The notes beneath the pieces are model-generated. The model had not been told where the DNA came from. It worked only from the letters and a program-made list of their open reading frames with translations, and searched no databases. The position numbers and the translations under genes are program-made. A stretch of 39,005 bases of DNA, taken from contig CACZRR010000074.1 in assembly GCA_902783595.1 (NCBI GenBank), positions 1 through 39,005 of the forward strand, read 5' to 3'. The number at the start of each line of letters is the position of its first letter. Positions within the stretch are counted from its first letter, which is position 1. Shown here one piece after another: positions 25,268 through 32,411 of the stretch. This DNA is from an uncultured Bacteroidota bacterium. Its GTDB lineage: Bacteria > Bacteroidota > Bacteroidia > Bacteroidales > P3.

Positions 25268-27724
25268 ATGCAAGACAACATAGAACAGAAGCTGGGCTTT
25301 GACCGCATACGCCAGATGGTGACAGAGCGCTGCACCAACGCCCTTGCCGTCCGCATGGCCGACGATATGCACTTCACCACCGCCTACGAGAGCCTGCGCC
25401 ACGAGCTGCAGCTCGTCGAGGAGATGCGGCAGATTGTGCTCATGGAGAGCCAGTTTCCGCAGCAGGACTTCATCGACCTCAGCGCCCACCTGGCGGCGCT
25501 GCGTGTAGCGGGGACTCACTTGCCTCTCGAGGCGCTCTTCGACCTGAAGCTGTCGCTGCGCACCATACGCGAATGCTACCTGTTTCTCACCTCCGAGGAG
25601 CACCAGCAATACGGCGCCCTGCGCGACGAAGCCATCGGTGTGGAGCTTGGCTATGGCGGCAAGAGTTCGCAGCTCAACGTCATCAACTCGCTTCTGGGCA
25701 AGCTCATCGACGACCATGGCGACCTCTATGACAACGCCTCCCCCGCCCTTGCCGAGATACGGCGCTCGAAGGTGCGCAAAGCCGCCGAGGTGGATGCCCG
25801 CATCGCCAGCGCCCTGTCGCGTGCCAAGCGCGAAGGGTGGGCGACGGAGGATGCCGAGGTGACGATGCGCGACGGGCGTCCCGTCATCCCGCTGCTCACC
25901 ACCCACCGTCGCAAGATGCGCGGCCTGATACAGGACGAGAGCGCCACACGCCAGACGGCCTTTGTGGAGCCCAGCGAAGTGGTGGAACTTGGCAACGACC
26001 TCCGCGAGCTGGACTTCGACGAGCGCCACGAGGTGCAGCGCATCCTGCTGCAGTTCAGCGACCGACTGCGTCCCCTGCTGCCACAGCTCGACGAGGCCTA
26101 CCGCTTCCTGGCGCGTGTCGACTTCCTGCGTGCCAAAGCGCGCGTTGCCGTCGACCTCGACGCCTGCGTGCCCACACTGCACGCAGAGCCTCACATCGAC
26201 TGGCTCGACGCCCGTCACCCCATCCTCTTCCTGCAGAAGAAAGGTGCCGTGGTGCCCTTCAGCCTCTCCCTCGGCATACAGCACACGGAGCAGCACACAT
26301 CCAGGATACTCATCATCTCGGGTCCCAATGCCGGCGGCAAATCGGTGTTGCTGAAGGCTGTGGGGTTGATACAATATATGCTACAATGCGGCATGGCCGT
26401 ACCTCTTCGTGCCACCTCGGAATGCGGTCTCTTCGACAACATCTTCATCGACATCGGTGACCAGCAGAGCATCGACAACGACCTGAGCACCTACACCTCG
26501 CACCTGCAGAACATGAAGAGCCTCCTCGGCGCCGCCGACGGGCGCACCCTCTTCCTGCTCGACGAGCTGGGTGGCGGCACCGAGCCGCGGTCGGGTTGTG
26601 CCATTGCCGAAGCGGTGCTCGAGGCGCTCTACGAAAAAGGGTCCTATGGTGTGGTGACGACCCACTTTGCCGACCTCAAGCTGCTGGGCGACCGGCTGCC
26701 CGGCGTTGTCAACGGTGCCATGCTCTTCGACACCGACGCCATGCGTCCCCTCTACCGCCTTGCCGTGGGTCATCCCGGCTCGAGCTTCGCCTTCGAGATA
26801 GCGGAGAGCATAGGTTTCCCCAAGGAGATACTGCAGAAGGCCGGCGACAAGGTGGGGCGCGAACAGCTCAACTTCGAGCACCAGCTGCAGCAGCTGGAGA
26901 TCGACAAGAAAGAGATAGCGCGCCAGAAAGAGGAGCTGCGCGTGGCCGACGACTTCCTGGCCGAGGTCACCGCCAAGTACCAGCGCCTCAACGAGAGCCT
27001 GCAGGCACGCCGCGGCGAAATTATCGGTGCCGCGCGCCACGAGGCGCAGCAGATCCTCGAAGGCGCCAACCGCACTGTGGAGCGCACCATCAGCGACATC
27101 AAGAGTGCCAAAGCCGAGCGCGAAGCCACGCGCAAAGCCCGTGAGGCGCTGGCCGCGGCGACGGAGCATAACAGCGACGAGGTGCGCAAGCTGACCATAG
27201 AAAAGGAACATCGCGACAGCAAGCCCCACGGCGGCATGCCGCATCAGGAGCTGCCGATGCCCATCAAGGTGGGTTCCATCGTGCGCATCGACGGGCAGGA
27301 CACCTACGGGCAAGTGGTGGAGATCAAAGGCCGCAAAGCCGTGGTGGAGAGCAACAGCTTGCGTATGACCATCCCCCTCGACCGGCTGCAGGGCACCGCC
27401 AAGCAGAAGATACCCGGCGAGAAGCGCAACACCATGGTGAGCCGTGGCATCTACGACGAGATGAACGACAAGCGCGCCCATTTCAATTCCACCCTTGACC
27501 TGCGGGGTCAGCGTGCCGAAGAGGCGCTGGACAGGCTGCACCACTTCATCGACGACGCGCTGCTGCTCAGCGAGAAAGAGGTGCGCATCCTCCACGGCAA
27601 AGGCTACGGCATCCTCATGCAGGTCATCCAGCAGGAGCTGCGCGCCATGCGTGAGGTGCGCTCCTTCCACGCCGAGAAGGTGGAGCTGGGAGGCGCCGGT
27701 GTGACGATCGTAGAGCTGAGGTAG
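25268..27724 (+). CDS. mutS2: MutS2 family ATPase with Smr domain
   Basis: MutS2 proteins are implicated in ribosome collision rescue and in suppressing recombination. The 818-residue protein has the MutS clamp/core region without the mismatch-recognition domain. The ATPase domain has Walker A GPNAGGKSV (residues 352-360), LSTYTSHLQNM and Walker B LFLLDELGGGTEP (Asp432, Glu433), then VVTTHFADLK. A charged coiled coil covers about residues 525-660. A KOW-like beta segment follows (VGSIVRIDGQDTYGQVVEIK). The C-terminal Smr domain has LDLRG (residues 743-747) and HGKG (776-779), the putative nuclease motifs. The ATG at 25268 is 4 bases after the omega-amidase stop. It ends with a possible hairpin before the ffh promoter. 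Confidence 0.95.
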   Translation: MQDNIEQKLGFDRIRQMVTERCTNALAVRMADDMHFTTAYESLRHELQLVEEMRQIVLMESQFPQQDFIDLSAHLAALRVAGTHLPLEALFDLKLSLRTIRECYLFLTSEEHQQYGALRDEAIGVELGYGGKSSQLNVINSLLGKLIDDHGDLYDNASPALAEIRRSKVRKAAEVDARIASALSRAKREGWATEDAEVTMRDGRPVIPLLTTHRRKMRGLIQDESATRQTAFVEPSEVVELGNDLRELDFDERHEVQRILLQFSDRLRPLLPQLDEAYRFLARVDFLRAKARVAVDLDACVPTLHAEPHIDWLDARHPILFLQKKGAVVPFSLSLGIQHTEQHTSRILIISGPNAGGKSVLLKAVGLIQYMLQCGMAVPLRATSECGLFDNIFIDIGDQQSIDNDLSTYTSHLQNMKSLLGAADGRTLFLLDELGGGTEPRSGCAIAEAVLEALYEKGSYGVVTTHFADLKLLGDRLPGVVNGAMLFDTDAMRPLYRLAVGHPGSSFAFEIAESIGFPKEILQKAGDKVGREQLNFEHQLQQLEIDKKEIARQKEELRVADDFLAEVTAKYQRLNESLQARRGEIIGAARHEAQQILEGANRTVERTISDIKSAKAEREATRKAREALAAATEHNSDEVRKLTIEKEHRDSKPHGGMPHQELPMPIKVGSIVRIDGQDTYGQVVEIKGRKAVVESNSLRMTIPLDRLQGTAKQKIPGEKRNTMVSRGIYDEMNDKRAHFNSTLDLRGQRAEEALDRLHHFIDDALLLSEKEVRILHGKGYGILMQVIQQELRAMREVRSFHAEKVELGGAGVTIVELR

Positions 27725-27745
27725 CGAAAAAAAATATTTTTTTCG
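27725..27745 (+). terminator. Possible terminator hairpin after mutS2
   Basis: CGAAAAAAA (27725-27733) pairs with TTTTTTTCG (27737-27745) around a 3-base loop. The stem is almost all A-T, so it may be weak. It sits directly against the ffh promoter box. Confidence 0.4.
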
Positions 27746-27753
27746 TATATTTG
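27746..27753 (+). promoter_or_regulatory. Candidate -7 box for ffh
   Basis: TATATTTG fits TAnnTTTG exactly and lies 27 bases before the ffh ATG. No TTTG box is seen 19-20 bases upstream, where the sequence is A-rich. Confidence 0.7.
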
Positions 27754-27780
27754 CCGCGCAATAAATATGTACGCGACACC

Positions 27781-29103
27781 ATGTTCGAGAACCTTAGCAG
27801 CAAGATAGAGAAAGCGTTGCATACCCTGCGGGGCAAAGGCAGCATTACCGATATCAACATCGCCGAGACTGTTAAAGAGGTGCGCAAAGCGCTCCTCGAC
27901 GCCGACGTGAGCTACCCCATAGCCAAAGAATTCACCGACAAAGTGAAGGCCGAGGCGCTGGGTCGCAACGTCATACAGAGCATCGAACCCGGCCAGTTGA
28001 TGGTGAAGATCGTGCACGAGAAGCTCACCGAGCTCATGGGCTCGCAGGCGGTGGACATCAACATCAAGGGGCAGCCCGCCGTGATTCTCATCGCAGGTTT
28101 GCAGGGTTCTGGTAAGACCACCTTCAGTGCCAAGTTGGCGCACTACCTCAAGAGCAAGAAAGGGCGCAGCGTGATGCTCGTGGCCGGCGACGTCTACCGT
28201 CCCGCCGCCATCAGCCAGCTGCAGACCCTCGGCGAGCAGGTGCAGGTGCCCGTATACACCGAGGAGGGCAACCGCAACCCCGTGGAGATAGCGAAGCACG
28301 CCATCAACGAGGCCAAAGGGCGCGGCTATAACATCGTCATCGTCGATACCGCCGGCCGTCTGGCTGTGGACGAGGAGATGATGAACGAGATCGCCGCCCT
28401 GAAACGCGAGCTGCAGCCGCAGGAGACCCTTTTCGTCGTCGACTCCATGACCGGCCAGGATGCCGTGAACACCGCCAAGGCCTTCAACGACCGCATCGAC
28501 TTTGACGGCGTAGTGCTCACCAAGCTCGACGGCGACACGCGCGGCGGTGCGGCCCTCACCATACGCTACACCGTCAACAAACCCATCAAGTTTGTCGGCG
28601 TTGGCGAGAAGATGGACGCCCTCGATGTGTTCCATCCCGACCGCATGGCCAACCGCATCCTCGGCATGGGCGATGTGGTGAGCCTCGTGGAACGCGCCCA
28701 GGAGCAGTACGACGAGATGGAGGCGCGCAAGATCTCGAAGAAGCTCATGCACAACGAGTACAACTTCGAGGACTTCCTGTCGCAGCTGGCGCAGATCAAG
28801 AAGATGGGTTCCATCAAAGACCTCGTGGGCATGATCCCCGGCATGAGCAAGCTCACCAAGGATGTGGAGATCAGCGACGACGCCTTCAAGCCCATCGAGG
28901 CCATCATAGGCTCCATGACGCCCTACGAGCGGCAGCATCCCTCGTGCCTGAACGGCAGCCGCAAGCAGCGCATCGCCGAGGGCAGCGGACGCAGCATACA
29001 GGAGCTCAACCGCTTCCTCAAGCAGTTTGACGACACGCGCAAGATGATGAAGATGGTGAGCAAGCAGGGGGGCGGCAAGATGCCCAAGATGAGAAGGCGC
29101 TGA
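27781..29103 (+). CDS. ffh: Signal recognition particle GTPase Ffh
   Basis: Ffh binds signal sequences of nascent inner-membrane proteins together with 4.5S RNA and docks on FtsY. The 440-residue protein has the N domain (MFENLSSKIEKALHTLRGKG, and ETVKEVRKALLDADVSY), the G domain with GLQGSGKT (residues 106-113), DVYRPAAISQL, VDTAGRLAVDEEMM and LTKLDGDTRGGAAL, and the M domain with IKKMGSIKDLVGMIPGM and SRKQRIAEGSGRSIQELNRF. The ATG at 27781 is used, since the open frame upstream begins inside the promoter box at 27746-27753. No 4.5S RNA gene was seen nearby. folD follows after 44 bases. Confidence 0.97.
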   Translation: MFENLSSKIEKALHTLRGKGSITDINIAETVKEVRKALLDADVSYPIAKEFTDKVKAEALGRNVIQSIEPGQLMVKIVHEKLTELMGSQAVDINIKGQPAVILIAGLQGSGKTTFSAKLAHYLKSKKGRSVMLVAGDVYRPAAISQLQTLGEQVQVPVYTEEGNRNPVEIAKHAINEAKGRGYNIVIVDTAGRLAVDEEMMNEIAALKRELQPQETLFVVDSMTGQDAVNTAKAFNDRIDFDGVVLTKLDGDTRGGAALTIRYTVNKPIKFVGVGEKMDALDVFHPDRMANRILGMGDVVSLVERAQEQYDEMEARKISKKLMHNEYNFEDFLSQLAQIKKMGSIKDLVGMIPGMSKLTKDVEISDDAFKPIEAIIGSMTPYERQHPSCLNGSRKQRIAEGSGRSIQELNRFLKQFDDTRKMMKMVSKQGGGKMPKMRRR

Positions 29104-29147
29104 ACAACATTCCCTGTTTTGATTGATATAAACAAATAGAACAATAT

Positions 29148-30026
29148 ATGGTACAGATTTTAGACGGCAAGGCCATGGCCTTGCAGATTAAAGACGAAAT
29201 TGCCAACGAGGTGCGCAGCCTGACCCAGGCGGGGCACCGTGCGCCGCATCTGGCCGCCGTCATCGTGGGCGAAGACGGTGCCAGCAAGACCTATGTGGCC
29301 AACAAGGAGAAATCGAGCCGCGAGGTGGGCTTCACCTCCAGCGTGTACCGCATGCCCGAGAGCACTACGGAGGCGCAGCTGCTGGAGACCATCGCCTTCC
29401 TCAACAACGACCCCGACATTGACGGATATATCGTGCAGCTGCCGCTGCCTAAGCACATCAACGAGCAGACGATCATCAACTCCATCTCGCCTGACAAGGA
29501 TGTCGACGGCTTCACCCCCATCAACATTGGCCGCATGGTGCTCGGCGAGGACTGCTTCGTGCCCGCCACCCCCATGGGCATCTGCACCCTGCTAAAACGC
29601 TACGGCATTGAGACCGCCGGCAAGCACTGCGTGGTGCTGGGGCGCTCGAACATCGTGGGCACTCCCGCCGCCAATCTGCTGAGCCGCAAAGGCTTCGACT
29701 GCACGGTGACGATATGCCACAGCAAAACACAGAACCTCAAGGAGATGTGCCGCCAAGCCGACATCCTGGTGGTGGCCATCGGCAAGCCCGAATTCGTCAC
29801 CGCCGATATAGTGAAGCCCGGTGCCGTGGTCATTGACGTGGGAATACACCGCGTGGAGGACGCCAGCAAGAAGAACGGCTACCGCGTCATTGGCGACGTG
29901 AAGCACGACGAGGTGGACGCGCAGTGCAGCTGGGTGACCCCCGTGCCGGGCGGTGTGGGACCTCTCACCATCGTCAGCCTGCTGGAGAACACCCTCAAGG
30001 CCTACCGCAAGCACGAGAGCCGTTAA
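29148..30026 (+). CDS. folD: Methylene-tetrahydrofolate dehydrogenase / cyclohydrolase
   Basis: FolD interconverts 5,10-methylene-, methenyl- and 10-formyl-tetrahydrofolate in the cytosol. The 292-residue length is standard. Motifs include SKTYVANKEKSSREVGF (catalytic Lys region), DIDGYIVQLPLPKHINEQ, PDKDVDGFTPINIGRM, the nucleotide-binding GRSNIVGTPAANLL and the late PVPGGVGPLTIVSLLENT. It is the last gene of the plus-strand run and is followed by a strong terminator. The gap from ffh has no TAnnTTTG box, so it is probably transcribed with ffh. Confidence 0.97.
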   Translation: MVQILDGKAMALQIKDEIANEVRSLTQAGHRAPHLAAVIVGEDGASKTYVANKEKSSREVGFTSSVYRMPESTTEAQLLETIAFLNNDPDIDGYIVQLPLPKHINEQTIINSISPDKDVDGFTPINIGRMVLGEDCFVPATPMGICTLLKRYGIETAGKHCVVLGRSNIVGTPAANLLSRKGFDCTVTICHSKTQNLKEMCRQADILVVAIGKPEFVTADIVKPGAVVIDVGIHRVEDASKKNGYRVIGDVKHDEVDAQCSWVTPVPGGVGPLTIVSLLENTLKAYRKHESR

Positions 30027-30046
30027 GACAAGAGAAGAAGAAAAAG

Positions 30047-30084
30047 AAGTAGCCGTCCCCGCAAGAGGACGGCTACTTTTGTTT
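30047..30084. terminator. Bidirectional terminator after folD
   Basis: A 12-base-pair perfect stem (30047-30058 with 30067-30078) has an 8-base loop and is followed by T residues. The other strand is T-rich beyond the stem too, so it can also end the convergent lipoprotein gene. Confidence 0.9.
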
Positions 30085-30098
30085 CGTATAGGTGGAAC

Positions 30099-30584
30099 TT
30101 ATTGTTCGATGACGTAGTCGATGGGCACCGAAGCCACGAGGCGGAAGGTGAGGGTGCCCAGCGAGGCGTCGGCAGGATTGATGGCGCTGTCGAGCCACTG
30201 CATGACGAGGCGTATGCTGCCATAAGAGTTATTGACGGGATGCAGTAGCACATAGTCGTACTTGATGGCGTGGTAGGTGTTGTCGGTGGGGTCGAGGATA
30301 GTTTGGATGTAGGGCAGTTTGTGCTGTTCCCAGCCGTTCACATCGTCGCCTTCATAAAGATAGACATCCACATTGCCATAAGAGAGCACATTGGTGGTGA
30401 GCACATACCAGTCGAGCGTGTGGTAGAGGTAGTCGGAGCCGGCGGGGTTCCACCTGTCCCAAGTCACGCTGTAGTCGGTGGTGCGTGTAGTGGTGCTCTC
30501 AAGGACATATTCATCCTTGGAGCAGGAGGAGAAGGAGAGCCCTATGAAGAGGGCGGCAAGAATGGGGATGAAAACTTTTTTCAT
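30099..30584 (-). CDS. Small lipoprotein of unknown function
   Basis: This 161-residue protein has a lipoprotein signal (MKKVFIPILAALFIGLSFSSC). The mature part is acidic and beta-rich with several Tyr and Trp, such as SVTWDRWNPAGSDYLYHTLD and VLSYGNVDVYLYEGDDVNGW. I do not recognise the family; the sequence 'Trp .. dry .. leu .. gly .. val .. vyl' recalls small Bacteroidota lipoproteins of unknown role. I start at the ATG at 30584; an extension to 30614 would run through the promoter box at 30612-30619. It is divergent from rpoD, with the 137-base gap holding its own -7 box. It is probably monocistronic, and folD converges on it. Confidence 0.75.
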   Translation of the reverse strand: MKKVFIPILAALFIGLSFSSCSKDEYVLESTTTRTTDYSVTWDRWNPAGSDYLYHTLDWYVLTTNVLSYGNVDVYLYEGDDVNGWEQHKLPYIQTILDPTDNTYHAIKYDYVLLHPVNNSYGSIRLVMQWLDSAINPADASLGTLTFRLVASVPIDYVIEQ

Positions 30585-30611
30585 GATGATAAAAATTGAT
30601 ATTTCGAACTG

Positions 30612-30619
30612 CAAAAATA
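30612..30619 (-). promoter_or_regulatory. Candidate -7 box for the small lipoprotein gene
   Basis: On the minus strand TATTTTTG fits TAnnTTTG and lies 28 bases before the ATG at 30584. The expected TTTG box is not clear in the A-rich sequence upstream. It argues against a start at 30614. Confidence 0.6.
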
Positions 30620-30721
30620 CACAAAAAATAGAAAACTGAAAAAAAAATCACATTCGATGTACCATTTTTGAAAAAAGTACGTTACCAAGTCAAAATCGAA
30701 GTAAAACCAATACGGCGAAGT

Positions 30722-31582
30722 ATGAGACAGTTGAAGATTACCCATTCGATTACCAACCGCGACATCAAGTCGCTGGACAAATATTTGCAGGATATCTGCA
30801 GCGAGGAGCTGCTGACCCCCGAGCAGGAGGTGCAGTTGGCTCAGCGCATCAAGCAGGGTGACCAGACGGCGCTGGAGCGTCTCACCAAGGCCAACCTGCG
30901 CTTCGTCGTCTCTGTCGCCAAGCAATACCAGAACCAGGGACTCTCGCTGCCCGACCTCATCAACGAGGGCAACGTAGGCCTCATCAAAGCCGCCAAACGT
31001 TTTGACGAGACCCGCGGTTTCAAATTCATCAGCTACGCCGTATGGTGGATCCGCCAGAGCATCCTGCAGGCCATCGCCGAAAATAGCCGTATTGTGCGAC
31101 TGCCCAGCAACCAGCTCGGTGCCCTCAACAAGTTGAAGAAAGAGATCAGCAAGCTGGAGCAGCAGCTGGAGCGTCCGCCATCAGAGGAGGAGCTTGCCGA
31201 GATGCTCGACATACCCGAAGACAAGATCAAGGCCATCATGGGCATCAGCGGCCGCCATGTGAGCATTGACGCCCCGCTGGCCAGCGACGAGGATGTGAAT
31301 TTTGTCGATGTGCTGCCCAACGAGGATACGCCGCCCACCGACAGTAAGCTGATGCAGGAGAGCCTCTCGCAAGAGATAGAGCGCTGCCTCTCCGCGCTGA
31401 CGGAATATGAGCGCGACGTCATCAAGATGTACTTCGGCATCGGTCTCCCCCACCCCTTGAGCCTCGACGAGATAGCCATGAAGTTCAACCTCACACGCGA
31501 ACGTGTGCGCCAGATCAAGGAGAAGGGCATCAAACGTCTGAAGAGCAGCAGCAAGAGCAAGCACCTGAAGGCCTACTTGTAG
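30722..31582 (+). CDS. rpoD: RNA polymerase primary sigma factor RpoD (short Bacteroidota form)
   Basis: This is the housekeeping sigma factor. The 286-residue protein starts [20 protein letters not shown] and lacks region 1.1, as is usual in Bacteroidota. Region 1.2 is near [20 protein letters not shown]. Region 2 includes [20 protein letters not shown] and [14 protein letters not shown], region 3 has [18 protein letters not shown], and region 4 the DNA-binding helix-turn-helix, [20 protein letters not shown]. The ATG at 30722 is chosen because it gives the family N-terminus; an upstream ATG at 30668 would add 18 basic residues. The promoters in this window have the form this sigma factor would read. 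rsmG begins 3 bases after its stop. Confidence 0.96.
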   Translation: MRQLKITHSITNRDIKSLDKYLQDICSEELLTPEQEVQLAQRIKQGDQTALERLTKANLRFVVSVAKQYQNQGLSLPDLINEGNVGLIKAAKRFDETRGFKFISYAVWWIRQSILQAIAENSRIVRLPSNQLGALNKLKKEISKLEQQLERPPSEEELAEMLDIPEDKIKAIMGISGRHVSIDAPLASDEDVNFVDVLPNEDTPPTDSKLMQESLSQEIERCLSALTEYERDVIKMYFGIGLPHPLSLDEIAMKFNLTRERVRQIKEKGIKRLKSSSKSKHLKAYL

Positions 31583-31585
31583 GTG

Positions 31586-32206
31586 ATGGACATCATACTG
31601 AAATATTTCCCTGAACTCACGGAGCGGCAGAAAGAGCAGTTTGCCGCTCTGCTGCCCTTGTATGAGGAGTGGAATGCGCAGATCAACGTGATCTCGCGCA
31701 AAGATATGGAGCACTTCTACGAGCACCATGTGTTGCACTCGCTGGCCATCGCCAAGGTGGCGCAATTCAAGCCCCTGTGCGAGATCCTCGATGTGGGCAC
31801 CGGCGGCGGATTCCCCGGGGTGCCGCTGAGCGTGATGTACCCCGAGAGCCACTTCACGCTGATCGACTCCATCGGCAAGAAGATCAAGGTGGTGAGCGAC
31901 GTGATAGAACGGCTGGGGTTGACGAACGCCAAGGCCATGCAGATAAGAGCCGAGCAGCTGGACGGAGAATTCGACTTCGTGGTGTCGAGAGCTGTCACCA
32001 CGCTGCCTGAATTTGTGCCGTGGGTGAAGAAGAAGATTTCGAAGAGCCAATACCACGACCTGCACAACGGCATCCTCTACCTCAAAGGCGGCGACCTGAA
32101 GAACGAACTCTTCACCTTCCGCCAGAAGGTGAAAACCTGGGATATCAGCCAGTGGTTCGAGGAGGAATGGTTTGAGGAGAAGAAGGTGATCTACCTGCCC
32201 TTGTAA
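31586..32206 (+). CDS. rsmG: 16S rRNA (guanine527-N7)-methyltransferase RsmG
   Basis: RsmG methylates G527 in the 530 loop of 16S rRNA. The 206-residue length is standard. Motifs are YEEWNAQINVISRKDMEHFY, the SAM-binding ILDVGTGGGFPGVPL, IDSIGKKIKVVSDVIERL and the RsmG-specific VVSRAVTTLPEFVPW. The C-terminal part ends in the basic stretch EEKKVIYLPL. The ATG at 31586 follows the rpoD stop by 3 bases (a GTG one codon earlier is possible), so the two genes are probably cotranscribed. Loss of RsmG gives low-level streptomycin resistance in other bacteria. The gene ends before a long palindrome. Confidence 0.95.
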   Translation: MDIILKYFPELTERQKEQFAALLPLYEEWNAQINVISRKDMEHFYEHHVLHSLAIAKVAQFKPLCEILDVGTGGGFPGVPLSVMYPESHFTLIDSIGKKIKVVSDVIERLGLTNAKAMQIRAEQLDGEFDFVVSRAVTTLPEFVPWVKKKISKSQYHDLHNGILYLKGGDLKNELFTFRQKVKTWDISQWFEEEWFEEKKVIYLPL

Positions 32207-32220
32207 TCATGAGAAAACAT

Positions 32221-32261
32221 ATATAGGCGAGGGTGGCGCTATGCGCCACCCTCGCCTATAT
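32221..32261. terminator. 19-base-pair hairpin after rsmG
   Basis: A perfect 19-base-pair stem (32221-32239 with 32243-32261) has a 3-base loop. On the plus strand no T-run follows. On the minus strand a short T-run does follow, so it could end transcripts of the convergent beta-mannosidase gene or of both genes. Confidence 0.65.
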
Positions 32262-32328
32262 CTCGCAGGTATCTCCATCATATGGTCAATACTTCGGCAG
32301 CCGGTATGCCATAGTTCTACCATTATAA

Positions 32329-32372
32329 ATGGTTAAAGTATGGTAGAAATATGGTTGAAGTATGGTTAAAAT
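32329..32372. repeat. 11-base tandem repeat in the rsmG-mannosidase gap
   Basis: Four imperfect 11-base units follow one another: ATGGTTAAAGT, ATGGTAGAAAT, ATGGTTGAAGT, ATGGTTAAAAT. They lie between two convergent genes. An 11-base unit is also used at 18790-18822, with a different sequence. Confidence 0.8.
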
Positions 32373-32411
32373 GGCGAAGGATATACGAAGCAGGCCTACG
32401 TATAATAAGGA

